A model generated the notes under the pieces. The model was not told the DNA's origin and did no database searches. It was given only the letters and a program-made list of their open reading frames with translations. Below, one piece after another: positions 16,666 through 24,856 of a DNA stretch of 31,453 nucleotides. The position numbers and the translations under genes are program-made. The DNA lies in NCBI GenBank assembly GCA_964444885.1, contig CAYUIZ010000024.1:1-31453 (forward strand), given 5' to 3'. This stretch comes from CAYRGQ01 sp964444885. GTDB taxonomy: Bacteria; Bacteroidota; Bacteroidia; Sphingobacteriales; Sphingobacteriaceae. Positions within the stretch are counted from its first letter, which is position 1; each line of letters begins with the position of its first letter.

Positions 16666-17216
16666 TAAGCGTGGATTAGGTGCGCAATGTCTTTCTGGTA
16701 GAGCGCGATGCTATCTTCGATCACTTGATAGGCAAACGCCCGACCATAAAGCTGTTCAATCGTTACGTTTTTGCCTTCCAGCTTCTTGTAGTCCTGAAAA
16801 AAACGGACGATTTCTTTCATCGTATGGGGAGGCAATTCGGATAAGTCGTTGAGGTAATTGACAGACATGTCGTTTTTCGCTACCGCAATAATCTTGTCAT
16901 CCTGCTCACCGTTATCGATCATGTGCATGACGCCGATTACTTTCGCTTCGATGATGCTCATGGGATATACGTCGACCGAGCAGAGCACGAGAATGTCCAA
17001 GGGGTCCTTGTCATCGCAATAGGTGCGCGGTATAAACCCATAGTTGGCAGGGTACATGACCGACGAAAACAGTACGCGGTCCAGTTTGATCAGCCCACTC
17101 TCTTTGTCGATCTCGTATTTGGCTTTTGATCCTTTCGGAATCTCAATAATTGCATTAACGGCAGACGGGATGTCATCGCCAGGGGACACTTCATGCCAAG
17201 GGTGTGATATGCTCAT
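16665..17216 (-). CDS. ppa: Inorganic pyrophosphatase, family I
   Basis: The soluble enzyme hydrolyses pyrophosphate to two phosphates. The 183-aa product carries the family I signature DDKDPLDILVL (Asp69, Asp71, Asp74 being the metal ligands), with EIPKGSKAKYE before it and YPANYGFIPRTY as the active-site strand. KKLEGK near the C-terminus is also conserved. It starts 10 bases after the DedA gene and overlaps the CorC gene by one base. Confidence 0.94.
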   Translation of the reverse strand: MSISHPWHEVSPGDDIPSAVNAIIEIPKGSKAKYEIDKESGLIKLDRVLFSSVMYPANYGFIPRTYCDDKDPLDILVLCSVDVYPMSIIEAKVIGVMHMIDNGEQDDKIIAVAKNDMSVNYLNDLSELPPHTMKEIVRFFQDYKKLEGKNVTIEQLYGRAFAYQVIEDSIALYQKDIAHLIHA

Positions 17217-17226
17217 TCGGGGTTAC

Positions 17227-17889
17227 TTAATTTTCCTTTTGCTTTTGGGATGACCTCGCCTTGCGCGCACCGATCCGTTTTCTCACTAAGGCCACGGCAA
17301 TGGGGCTAAACGCAATCACGATCATCCCAACGATAATAAATTCAATATAATCGCCTAACTGGGGGAAAGCGCGCCCCAGGAAATATCCAGACAGCGTCAG
17401 CGTGCCCACCCAGATCAGGGCGCCCAGCAGGTTATAAACGACAAACTTGCGAAAGTTTAGCCGGACAACGCCTGCAAATATAGGGGCAAATGTACGAATA
17501 ATCGGAACAAAACGGCCGATAATGAGCGCCATGGCGCCGTACTTATGGTAAAACTCCTCGGCCATGACCACGTACTTGCGCCTAAACAGCCAGGAGTCTT
17601 TCCGTTTAAAGAGCATGGGCCCGGCCTTCTTCCCAAACCAATAGCCCGTGAAGTTGCCTAAAACCCCCGCGGCGAACAGTCCGGTGCATAACGTGGAGAT
17701 GTCTACGTCGAGCCCGCCACTGGCACAGAAAAGACCCGCGAGGAACAACAGGTAGTCGCCCGGCAGGAAGAAACCGAAGAACAGCCCCGTTTCGGCAAAC
17801 ACAATAAAGAGAATCAGGTAGAAACCACCGGTTTGGATCAGCTTCTCAGCGTCCAGCAACTGCATAAAGGCATCCCAATACTCTTGCAT
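17227..17889 (-). CDS. DedA-family (SNARE-associated/VTT domain) membrane protein
   Basis: This is an integral membrane protein of about 220 aa, with FAETGLFFGFFLPGD near the N-terminus and GRFVPIIRTFAPIFAG in the middle, the two hallmark motifs of DedA proteins. In other bacteria members act as lipid or undecaprenyl-phosphate flippases or affect membrane potential; which applies here is unknown. The ATG at 17889 is preferred; an in-frame TTG at 17919 would add ten residues but lies within a small hairpin. The C-terminal tail is strongly basic (ARKARSSQKQK). It heads the tight DedA-ppa-corC-rsmE run, 111 bases downstream of the HIT gene. Confidence 0.9.
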   Translation of the reverse strand: MQEYWDAFMQLLDAEKLIQTGGFYLILFIVFAETGLFFGFFLPGDYLLFLAGLFCASGGLDVDISTLCTGLFAAGVLGNFTGYWFGKKAGPMLFKRKDSWLFRRKYVVMAEEFYHKYGAMALIIGRFVPIIRTFAPIFAGVVRLNFRKFVVYNLLGALIWVGTLTLSGYFLGRAFPQLGDYIEFIIVGMIVIAFSPIAVALVRKRIGARKARSSQKQKEN

Positions 17890-17918
17890 AATGTAGGGGC
17901 TCAACCAGTGAAACAGCA

Positions 17919-17939
17919 AAACCGCGGAACGGTTTTTTT
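17919..17939. terminator. Weak hairpin between HIT and DedA genes
   Basis: AAACCG (17919-17924) pairs with CGGTTT (17930-17935) around a five-base loop, followed on the plus strand by a run of T. On the minus strand, the direction of the genes, only four U follow, so it may attenuate rather than stop transcription. Function is uncertain. Confidence 0.3.
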
Positions 17940-18000
17940 CGAAATCGGGGGCTGGGGTATGGATATCATGGTGCAGGTGCCAGGCGGTAGCGTGGCGCCA

Positions 18001-18417
18001 TTAGTTTTCCGTGGCATTAACTTGCCGGATAGCTTCGCGAATCAACGCCGCACTCTCGGTAAATTCCTCAGGGCTTAGCTTGAGCTTTTCGCGCTCGAAA
18101 TTCAAATCGCTTATCGCGTTAATCGGCACCAGGTGGATGTGCGCATGAGCGACCTCCAGGCCCACCACGGCCACGCCGATACGCGCACAGGGATATACCT
18201 CCTTGATGCCTTGGGCCACGATTTTGGCGAAAATCCATAAACCCATATACGCATCATCCTGAATGTCGAAAATATAGTCTGTTTCCGCTTTGGGAATCAC
18301 CAAGACATGGCCCTTCGCAAGGGGGTTGATATCCAGGAAAGCGAGGAAATCGTTACTTTCGGCGACTTTGTAAGCCGGGATTTCTCCCGCTACGATTTTT
18401 GAAAATATGGTAGGCAT
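18001..18417 (-). CDS. HIT-family nucleotide-binding hydrolase
   Basis: The 138-aa protein starts with IFSKIVAGEIPAYKV, typical of bacterial HIT (HinT-like) proteins, and contains NPLAKGHVLVIPK and the histidine triad HAHIHLVP (His91, His93, His95), with His93 the expected nucleophile. Family members hydrolyse purine nucleoside phosphoramidates or related AMP-linked compounds. A good promoter lies at 18446-18475. In Bacteroidota it is often close to greA, as here, where greA lies upstream on the same strand but ends in its own terminator. Confidence 0.93.
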   Translation of the reverse strand: MPTIFSKIVAGEIPAYKVAESNDFLAFLDINPLAKGHVLVIPKAETDYIFDIQDDAYMGLWIFAKIVAQGIKEVYPCARIGVAVVGLEVAHAHIHLVPINAISDLNFEREKLKLSPEEFTESAALIREAIRQVNATEN

Positions 18418-18445
18418 ACTGTTTTTAGTTTTGTCCTCCGGAATA

Positions 18446-18475
18446 CAAACTTAGCCAAAGTTAATAAAATATCAA
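18446..18475 (-). promoter_or_regulatory. Promoter of the HIT gene (and probably the DedA-rsmE run)
   Basis: On the minus strand TTG (18475-18473) is followed after 19 bases by TAAGTTTG (18453-18446), an exact match to TAnnTTTG. The expected leader is about 22 nt to the ATG at 18417. Confidence 0.65.
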
Positions 18476-18651
18476 TACCGCTGTCAGGGCAGGGTGGTCT
18501 GGCAAAACCAGTGGGGCTCGCTATTGTGCCCGCAAAAATGACGCCGAACCTGTCCGGAGGCCGCCGCGGTCGGCCAAGCACCTGGGAAAACATGGATTCC
18601 GCCTGCCCCTTCGGCTACCCTGCCGGAGGCTGGCACGGGCGCTAAACGCAC
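18476..18651. other. Intergenic sequence between greA terminator and HIT promoter
   Basis: This GC-rich stretch contains no reading frame that I can support and no recognisable RNA. It is only notable for several short GC-rich complementary pieces without a U tract. Confidence 0.4.
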
Positions 18652-18684
18652 AAAAAAACGGGCTCCTTATCGGATACCCGTTTT
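18652..18684 (-). terminator. Rho-independent terminator of greA
   Basis: On the minus strand AAAACGGG and CCCGTTTT (18684-18677 and 18662-18655) form an 8-bp stem that runs into a U7 tract (18658-18652). It lies about 60 bases beyond the greA stop. Confidence 0.8.
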
Positions 18685-18745
18685 CTTACGTGTCATCGAT
18701 AGAGGTGCGGCTATGGCAGCAACCGCACATAACCGACTTGATCGT

Positions 18746-19219
18746 TTATCTTGATACCTCCAAGATTTCCAGCTCTACCTCGCCCGCCGGCACTTGTATC
18801 TGCGCGCGGTCGCCTTTTGACTTGCCCAACAATCCCTGCGCGATAGGCGATTTGACCGATATCTTGCCTGACTTCAAGTCAGCCTCGGTTTCTGATACGA
18901 GCTGGTAGGTCATGACATGTCCATTTTTTACATTTCTCAGCTTGACGATCGACAACGCTAACACTTTGGATACGTCCAGCGTCGACTCATCGATGATGCG
19001 CGCACTGGCCAATGTGTTCTCTAACTTAGCGATTTTCGATTCGTGGTGCCCTTGGGCTTCCTTAGCCGCTTCGTATTCGGCATTCTCGGAAAGATCACCC
19101 TTATCACGCGCTTCGGCGATAGCTTTGGCAATCCTAGCCCGCCCTTCTGTTTTCAGGTATTGCAACTCTTCCCTGAGTTTGTCAAGACCCTCTTGGTTGT
19201 AATACGTTACTTCTGCCAT
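18746..19219 (-). CDS. greA: Transcription elongation factor GreA
   Basis: GreA rescues backtracked RNA polymerase by stimulating transcript cleavage. The 157-aa length is standard. The N-terminal coiled coil covers about residues 1-75, with the tip GDLSENAEYEAAK carrying the conserved acidic residues that reach the polymerase active site. The C-terminal FKBP-like domain includes SPIAQGLLGKSKGD. The gene stands alone between two terminators. Confidence 0.96.
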   Translation of the reverse strand: MAEVTYYNQEGLDKLREELQYLKTEGRARIAKAIAEARDKGDLSENAEYEAAKEAQGHHESKIAKLENTLASARIIDESTLDVSKVLALSIVKLRNVKNGHVMTYQLVSETEADLKSGKISVKSPIAQGLLGKSKGDRAQIQVPAGEVELEILEVSR

Positions 19220-19243
19220 AGTAAAACTATTTAAATAAAAATC

Positions 19244-19289
19244 TCAAAAAAGAAGCAAGACCATGTCGTTGTACGCGACATGGCCTTGC
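19244..19289 (-). terminator. Rho-independent terminator of the two-component operon
   Basis: A 14-bp stem with one G-U pair (19276-19289 with 19255-19268), a 7-base loop and a downstream T-rich run on the minus strand (TTCTTTTTTGAG, 19254-19243). It lies about 70 bases after the response-regulator stop and just ahead of greA. Confidence 0.85.
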
Positions 19290-19359
19290 CTATGAATACG
19301 AAGATAATGAATTATTTTTTCAAATACAAGAAAAAAATCAATTCGCTTCGCTTCCCGTG

Positions 19360-20055
19360 CTAGGACGGGTTGTCAACGAACTTATATCCCATCCCCCTGA
19401 CTGTCTGCAAGTAAGCAGGCTTATCCGGATTAATTTCAATTTTCTTGCGCAGGCGCACGATATGCATATCCAGCGTGCGCGTATTGACGTTTGAGCTGTA
19501 TCCCCACACCACTTGCATGAGCTCATCGCGGCTGATGACACGGCCGATATTTTGCAGAAAATAGAGCAGTATGCGGTTCTCGAGAATGGTCAGCTCGATC
19601 TTGCTGCCGTTGCGCACCAGCGAATGGATATTGGGGTGGTGCTCGGTATCGCCAAAGGCGTACGTATCCGCCGTATTGCGCCCGACAAAGTATTTTACCT
19701 TGTTTTCGATCATCGCCACCAGCACATCCATGCTAAACGGCTTGGTGATGTAGTCAGAAACGCCAAAACTGTAGGCATCGATCTTGTCGATATCCTGCGA
19801 CTTGGCCGTCATCATAATCACCAGCCCTGTGAAGCCGCCGTCACGCAGCTCCCGGCAAATCTCAGGCCCCTGCTTGCCGGGCAGCATCCAGTCGAGCAGG
19901 ACAATGTCTGGCTTCTGTGCTAACACCAACGGCACGGCCTCGTCGCCGTTTCCTGTCTGGACGACTTGGTAATTTTCGGATTCCAAGCGGTGTGCGACTA
20001 AAAACCGAAGGTTTTCGTCGTCTTCAATGACCGCAATCGTTACGTTTTTATACAT
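19360..20055 (-). CDS. OmpR/PhoB-family response regulator
   Basis: This is a DNA-binding response regulator of 231 aa. The receiver domain (residues 1-120) has the acidic pair Asp12-Asp13, phosphoacceptor Asp55 (LLDWMLPG), MMTAKS with the conserved Thr, and the Lys of ITKPF. A winged-helix domain follows (about 135-228), with SRDELMQVVWGY, RTLDMHIVRLRKKI and VRGMGYKF. The start ATG at 20055 begins MYKNVTIAVIEDDE; earlier in-frame codons fall inside the kinase gene. It follows the histidine kinase by 29 bases, so the two form a cognate pair. Its target genes are unknown. Confidence 0.95.
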   Translation of the reverse strand: MYKNVTIAVIEDDENLRFLVAHRLESENYQVVQTGNGDEAVPLVLAQKPDIVLLDWMLPGKQGPEICRELRDGGFTGLVIMMTAKSQDIDKIDAYSFGVSDYITKPFSMDVLVAMIENKVKYFVGRNTADTYAFGDTEHHPNIHSLVRNGSKIELTILENRILLYFLQNIGRVISRDELMQVVWGYSSNVNTRTLDMHIVRLRKKIEINPDKPAYLQTVRGMGYKFVDNPS

Positions 20056-20084
20056 TTCTTTATCCTCAAGGTTTATGATTTCTG

Positions 20085-21743
20085 TTAATCCACAGGCAGG
20101 GTCATGGTAAAGGTCGTTCCTTTTCCTTCCTGGCTCTCTGCCGTTATCGTGCCCCCCATGGTGTTGACCAGTTCCTTGCAAAACGCCAGCCCTAAGCCTA
20201 CGCTGCCTTGTTGGTTGTACTGGCTCTGCACCCGGTAGAACTTCTTAAAAATATGGGGCAATTCGCTTTTGGCGATGCCGATTCCCTTGTCTGCAAAATC
20301 AAACACGAATTCGCGCTTCACACGCCGCACGGTAATCTGAAGTACTTTGCTATCCTTTCGCGCGTACTTGTAGGCGTTTTCGATCAAATTGCGAAAAATA
20401 CTGCCCAACAAAACCGGATCCGAATATAACTCCCGATCCACCTTAACATCGTAGCTGATGTCGAAATCGGGGTACTTCAGTTTAACGGCTACCATTATTC
20501 TCTCACAAAATTCGTGCAAATCAATATCTTCCCGCTCGATTTTGATGGATTTATTTTCAATCTGGGTAAAAGAGAGCAAGGTATTCATCAAGTTATTGAG
20601 CTTATCCGCTTCTTCGTCCAGTATCTTGCCATAGAGCTGCCGCTCCTTGTCGCTGAGCTGTTTGGCCTGGCTGATATTGTTCCCGGCGATCTTGATCACG
20701 CTCACGGGCGTCTTAAACTCGTGGGTGAGGTTATTGACAAAGTCATACTGCAGTTTAAACATCCGCTGGTTGACATACAAATTGCGGTAAATGAGGTAGG
20801 CAACGACCATCAGCAGGACGTACACGCCGAATATCGCTGCCGACACGGGCCACAGCCTCCGGTTGATCTCCTGGGTAAGAAAAGAACGGCTGGCGCTGAG
20901 GTGAATTTTGTAATCGGCCAATGCGCCCGGCAACGGGGCATCCGTGGTCATCAAGTCGAGATTGGCGTCCCAGCGTTCATACACCAGCGGTTGTATATGC
21001 ACCTCTTGATACAATTCGGGCACCACGTTGGTAATAGACAGCTTGGTGGCGTCGATGAAATACACAATGGCGTCTTGCTCGTAGCGGGCGTCCTCCCGTG
21101 CAAATTCCCCGCTCATCAGCTCCTTGTAGATTTTGATGTCGTCCATGCGGGGAATATTGGTATACGAGACCTTGCCGGGACTCACCTCGTAGAAAACGCG
21201 GTACAGGTCGTCGGCATCCAAGCCGCGGGTCGTATCCACGCGTTCGATAAAGGCACCAAACTTGACCGCCATGTTATTAAAATCGTCGGACAAGGACAGC
21301 ATGTAGTGATTTTTGCGGGCATGGGTAAACACCCCCGAGTCGGCGCTGAATTCGTAGGCACCCTTGGGGTAAATCGTCAGCTCATTGGCCGAAAAACCGT
21401 AATCAATGTTTTTCTCATTGCTCAGGAGCAGGTCGTAAAACACAATCCGGTTGATGAAGGGATAGGTGGTGAGCAGGCTATCGGCGTAGCTGGCCACACC
21501 GGCCGAATCCAAGTAACCCTGGTAGTATGATATTTCGGGAATACTGTTGTTGAAAAAGTGGGTATAAGGCGCTATGCTGGCTTCGAGGATATCCGCTTTT
21601 CGCGCCACGAACTCGTGCTCTACGTCATTGACGACCATATTCCTCGCCAAAAAAAAAGCCATGACCAAGGACACGGTAATCAGCACGATAAACGCCACGA
21701 TGAGCGTGTAGCTCTTGCGATATTGATCGCGCTGTTTAGTCAT
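20085..21743 (-). CDS. Sensor histidine kinase with large extracytoplasmic domain
   Basis: The 552-aa kinase has one N-terminal helix (residues about 11-33), a periplasmic sensor region of roughly 260 residues that I do not recognise, a second helix (about 296-318), and a HisKA domain with phosphoacceptor His341 in NLTHEFKTPV. HATPase motifs follow: NLIENAYKYA (N box), FADKGIGI (G1) and GSVGLGLAFCKEL (G2). There is no HAMP domain between the second helix and HisKA. It sits between the S9-like lipoprotein gene (67 bases upstream) and the response regulator (29 bases downstream), all on the same strand with no terminator visible between them. Confidence 0.93.
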   Translation of the reverse strand: MTKQRDQYRKSYTLIVAFIVLITVSLVMAFFLARNMVVNDVEHEFVARKADILEASIAPYTHFFNNSIPEISYYQGYLDSAGVASYADSLLTTYPFINRIVFYDLLLSNEKNIDYGFSANELTIYPKGAYEFSADSGVFTHARKNHYMLSLSDDFNNMAVKFGAFIERVDTTRGLDADDLYRVFYEVSPGKVSYTNIPRMDDIKIYKELMSGEFAREDARYEQDAIVYFIDATKLSITNVVPELYQEVHIQPLVYERWDANLDLMTTDAPLPGALADYKIHLSASRSFLTQEINRRLWPVSAAIFGVYVLLMVVAYLIYRNLYVNQRMFKLQYDFVNNLTHEFKTPVSVIKIAGNNISQAKQLSDKERQLYGKILDEEADKLNNLMNTLLSFTQIENKSIKIEREDIDLHEFCERIMVAVKLKYPDFDISYDVKVDRELYSDPVLLGSIFRNLIENAYKYARKDSKVLQITVRRVKREFVFDFADKGIGIAKSELPHIFKKFYRVQSQYNQQGSVGLGLAFCKELVNTMGGTITAESQEGKGTTFTMTLPVD

Positions 21744-21810
21744 ATCCGTTGTCGGTAATCCTGTTCGCCGCAGGTCCCGGGCCTATTGCCTTTCCTGCCT
21801 TGCCACCCGA

Positions 21811-23721
21811 TTATTTTAAATAGGTATCGAAAAATTCCCCTAAGTCGTTATACAACGCCACGCGGTCTTCTTTGCTCCGGAAATAGCGTCCTTCCTCTTC
21901 GCGGAGGACATAGGTAATCGGGATGCGCCGCTTCCGCAATTTCTGGACGAACTGGTTGGTTTCGGTCACCGAACTCCACCGGTCGCGCCCACCTTGGGCA
22001 AGAAATATAGGAATATTAATCCGATTCGAATGGAAAACGGGGGACATGGACTTGATCAAATCAGAATCCTTCTCGGGATCGCCGATGATCTCGTAGTACA
22101 TGCGGCGGTAGGGCTGCAGGTGCGGCGGAATCTCGCGCAAGTAGGTGAACAGGTTAGTAAAGCCGGAATACGACGCCGCGCAGGCGTAGCGGTCAGACTT
22201 GAACGAGGCCGCTTGCAAGGCGGCATACCCGCCAAACCCCACGCCATAAATACCAATCCGCTTGGGATCCGCAATGCCCTCGGCAATGAGCCAGTCTACA
22301 CCATCTTCCAAGTCGTCCTGTATTTTGCCACCCCATTCTTTGAAGCCAGCGGTCCAGAACGCCTTGCCATACCCGGTGGAGCCCCGGTAGTTTAGCTGGA
22401 AAACGGCATAGCCGCGATCTGCAAAAAATTGGACTTCGGGGTCAAAATGCCAGACATTGCGGTCGCTAGGGCCGTTATGCGGAAATACGATGACCGGCAG
22501 GTCGGTGCGCTTGCCGTTTAAAGGCAGGGTCAGGTAGCCTTGCAGCTCCATGCCGTCGCGTGCTTGAAGCGTCACGGGTGTCATCGCCGCCAATTCGCGA
22601 TCCTTCAGTGCAGGGTTATGGTCAGCCAGTTTGACGAGGTCGTCCTCAACCCTATTGTAGTAATATGTAGCACCGGGGTTTTTGTCCGTAAATGTGGTCA
22701 CGACAAACCCATTCCGGGCGTCGTCGCGGTCGATAACGGACACCTCAAAACCGGCCAGTTTTCCCGACAAGCGGCTGTACACTTCCTGGGTTTCCTCATC
22801 GAGGAAGTGCCGCTGTCGTTTTGACGTGATGAACGCCGCATAGGCCATTTGCCCGCGGTCGTGCTGGTAGCCTGCCGGTTCCAAGTCCACATCGGGGTGG
22901 CTGTACAGCACACGGACTTCCTCGCCCTTAGCGACATCGTACTCAGCCAGGGCAAACTTATCGCGGCCCACGTTTGACAGGGCGAAAATCTTGTCCTTGC
23001 TGCCTTGCTGGAAGCCGATTGGCCTGACGGCCGATTTAAAGCTGTTGCTGGTGACCACGCTGAAGGTATCCTGTTCGGTCGGCCGATAGAGAATCGTTTC
23101 TCGGGCGCTGTCGCTGGCCAATGCCAAGCGCAGCCTGCCGGCGGGATCGGTAAACCAACGGATGATGTTGCCCGTGTTGCGGCCCACTAAGGTACGACCT
23201 TGCCCATCGACATTGACGCGATACACGTCAAACACGCCTTCTTCACGATCGTCCAAAGCGAGCAACGCGCTGCCCTCACGTATTCGGTTGGGCGCCACCC
23301 AACGCATTCGCGTATTGGGCATGGGCGGCAACAGGCGCGAAGCCTCCGCCGTATTGCGGTCGACGATGTACATCTGAAGCGTATCTGCCGACCACGGCCC
23401 TTTGCGGTAAATGATACGGGTGCTATCCCCCCATTGGTATGAGGTGATATCCGTCTCGGATTCAGAGGTCAGGCGCTTCTCCCTGCAACCGTCATCCAAA
23501 TCGATAAGGTAAACGTTTTTATGGTTCTTGTAGTCGCCTACATAGGCAATGAAACGACCGTCGGGCGATATTTTGAAGTTCGTTTTTTCGGCTCCGGAGA
23601 AAAAATCCTCGACCGGCGTGGGCGTCTTAGGACCACCGCATCCGGACAACATGCCGGCACACGCCAATCCCACGCATAGCAACTTGAGTATCAATGATAT
23701 GTTTCGATAAACACTAACCAC
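21811..23721 (-). CDS. S9 prolyl-oligopeptidase-like lipoprotein lacking the catalytic Ser and His
   Basis: The protein (636 aa, GTG start) has a lipobox MLSGC (Cys28), a WD/beta-propeller-like first half (about 40-360) and a C-terminal alpha/beta-hydrolase domain. The domain shows good S9 similarity: GYAVFQLNYRGSTGYG, EWGGKIQDDLEDGVDWL and SGFTNL. However, the nucleophile elbow reads GVGFGGY, with Gly495 where Ser is expected, and the catalytic His position is Arg612 (EEEGRYF instead of EGHGF). The Asp (Asp580, GGRDRW) remains. It is therefore probably not an active peptidase. A promoter matches at 23735-23764. It precedes a histidine kinase and response regulator, so a sensing or binding role is conceivable. 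Confidence 0.85.
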   Translation of the reverse strand: MVSVYRNISLILKLLCVGLACAGMLSGCGGPKTPTPVEDFFSGAEKTNFKISPDGRFIAYVGDYKNHKNVYLIDLDDGCREKRLTSESETDITSYQWGDSTRIIYRKGPWSADTLQMYIVDRNTAEASRLLPPMPNTRMRWVAPNRIREGSALLALDDREEGVFDVYRVNVDGQGRTLVGRNTGNIIRWFTDPAGRLRLALASDSARETILYRPTEQDTFSVVTSNSFKSAVRPIGFQQGSKDKIFALSNVGRDKFALAEYDVAKGEEVRVLYSHPDVDLEPAGYQHDRGQMAYAAFITSKRQRHFLDEETQEVYSRLSGKLAGFEVSVIDRDDARNGFVVTTFTDKNPGATYYYNRVEDDLVKLADHNPALKDRELAAMTPVTLQARDGMELQGYLTLPLNGKRTDLPVIVFPHNGPSDRNVWHFDPEVQFFADRGYAVFQLNYRGSTGYGKAFWTAGFKEWGGKIQDDLEDGVDWLIAEGIADPKRIGIYGVGFGGYAALQAASFKSDRYACAASYSGFTNLFTYLREIPPHLQPYRRMYYEIIGDPEKDSDLIKSMSPVFHSNRINIPIFLAQGGRDRWSSVTETNQFVQKLRKRRIPITYVLREEEGRYFRSKEDRVALYNDLGEFFDTYLK

Positions 23722-23734
23722 ACATCAAAAGTCG

Positions 23735-23764
23735 AAAATTTAGCTGTAATAACACGGCTTGCAA
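23735..23764 (-). promoter_or_regulatory. Promoter of the S9-like lipoprotein / two-component operon
   Basis: On the minus strand TTG (23764-23762) is followed after 19 bases by TAAATTTT (23742-23735), one mismatch from TAnnTTTG. The predicted leader to the GTG at 23721 is only about ten bases. Confidence 0.55.
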
Positions 23765-23798
23765 CCTTAATTTTACACGAAGACAAAGCGACTATTAA

Positions 23799-24278
23799 TC
23801 AGTTAGTTACTTTACTTTTTAAAAACTCAACTACCTTCTCGGGGGCTAGGCTCGAGATATCTCCCTGATTAGCGAAGATCTCCCGGATGATGGTCGACGA
23901 GACGTGCGAAAACCCGATTCGACTGATTAAAAATACGGTCTCGACATCCTTAGCCAGGGTTTCATTATTGTGCGCGATCGCCTTCTCAAACTCAAAATCG
24001 TTGGTGTTCCGGATACCTCGCAAGATATACGCAGCACCCACTTCACGGCAGAAATCGACGGTCAGCCCCTTGAAATGCACCGCTTCCACTTGGGGCATAT
24101 CAGCAAAGGTTGATTTCACCACGGCCAAGCGTTCGTCGTGCGACAGCAATCCCGTTTTGGCGTGATTGACGCCGATGGCAACATACACCTTATCAAAAAG
24201 GGATAGGGCGCGCTCCACGATATCCACGTGAGCGTTGGTAATGGGGTCAAACGACCCAGGAAAAACGGCTATCTTCAT
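23799..24278 (-). CDS. coaD: Phosphopantetheine adenylyltransferase
   Basis: CoaD adds AMP to 4'-phosphopantetheine, the fourth step in coenzyme A synthesis. The ATG at 24278 gives MKIAVFPGSFDPITNAH and 159 aa, the family size. The nucleotidyltransferase motif normally TxGH reads TNAH here (Thr14, Ala16, His17), a Gly-to-Ala change; the His is kept. LRGIRNTNDFEFE and HVSSTIIRE near the end are conserved. It is the last gene of the DUF3822-rsmD-coaD run, 41 bases after rsmD. Confidence 0.94.
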   Translation of the reverse strand: MKIAVFPGSFDPITNAHVDIVERALSLFDKVYVAIGVNHAKTGLLSHDERLAVVKSTFADMPQVEAVHFKGLTVDFCREVGAAYILRGIRNTNDFEFEKAIAHNNETLAKDVETVFLISRIGFSHVSSTIIREIFANQGDISSLAPEKVVEFLKSKVTN

Positions 24279-24319
24279 ATTCCGAATTGTTACGATCCAT
24301 ACTCCCCTCCCGCCGTCCG

Positions 24320-24856
24320 TCAGTCTTGCCGATAGAACGAAAACGAGGAAGACCCGTACTTGCGGGTTTCCTGCCAAGCCGGATGCGGAGCCAGTTTGCG
24401 CGTGGTCGGATGCTCAACGATGAGCAAGCCCGCCGGCACCAACAACCCAGCCTGCAGCACCATCGCCGGCAATTGCGGCAGCAGAGACCAGTCATACGGT
24501 GGATCGGCAAAGACCAGCCCGAATTTCTCGGTTGGGCGGCCGATAAAGCGCACTGCGTCTGCTTTGACGGCTTCCACGCCAGCCAGATCCAGCGCCTTAG
24601 CCGTCTCTTTCACAAACTTAGCGCATTTGCCGTATTGATCCACTGCCAATACCCGCGCGGCACCCCGCGAGGCAAACTCCAACGTAATGTTTCCCGTGCC
24701 GGCAAACAAGTCGAGCACAGACAGCCCTTCAAAATCGATCTGGTTTTGCAAGATATTAAAAAGCGCCTCCTTAGCCAAATCCGTCGTAGGCCGCACCGGC
24801 AGATTGGAAGGCGGACGCAACCGCAGGCCTTTGTGCTTACCGCCTATAATTCGCAT
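24320..24856 (-). CDS. rsmD: 16S rRNA (guanine-966-N2)-methyltransferase
   Basis: RsmD methylates G966 of 16S rRNA. The 178-aa protein starts MRIIGGKHKGLRL, has VRPTTDLAKEALFNIL, SAM-binding motif LDLFAGTGNITLE (residues 48-60) and catalytic DPPY (118-121). It overlaps the DUF3822 gene by 13 bases and precedes coaD, the classical rsmD-coaD pairing. Confidence 0.95.
   Translation of the reverse strand: MRIIGGKHKGLRLRPPSNLPVRPTTDLAKEALFNILQNQIDFEGLSVLDLFAGTGNITLEFASRGAARVLAVDQYGKCAKFVKETAKALDLAGVEAVKADAVRFIGRPTEKFGLVFADPPYDWSLLPQLPAMVLQAGLLVPAGLLIVEHPTTRKLAPHPAWQETRKYGSSSFSFYRQD

Noticed and set aside
20514..21530. Long open frame (338 codons) on the plus strand opposite the histidine kinase
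   Set aside because: The kinase on the other strand has a full set of family motifs; the plus-strand translation shows no domain pattern and is a GC-driven shadow.
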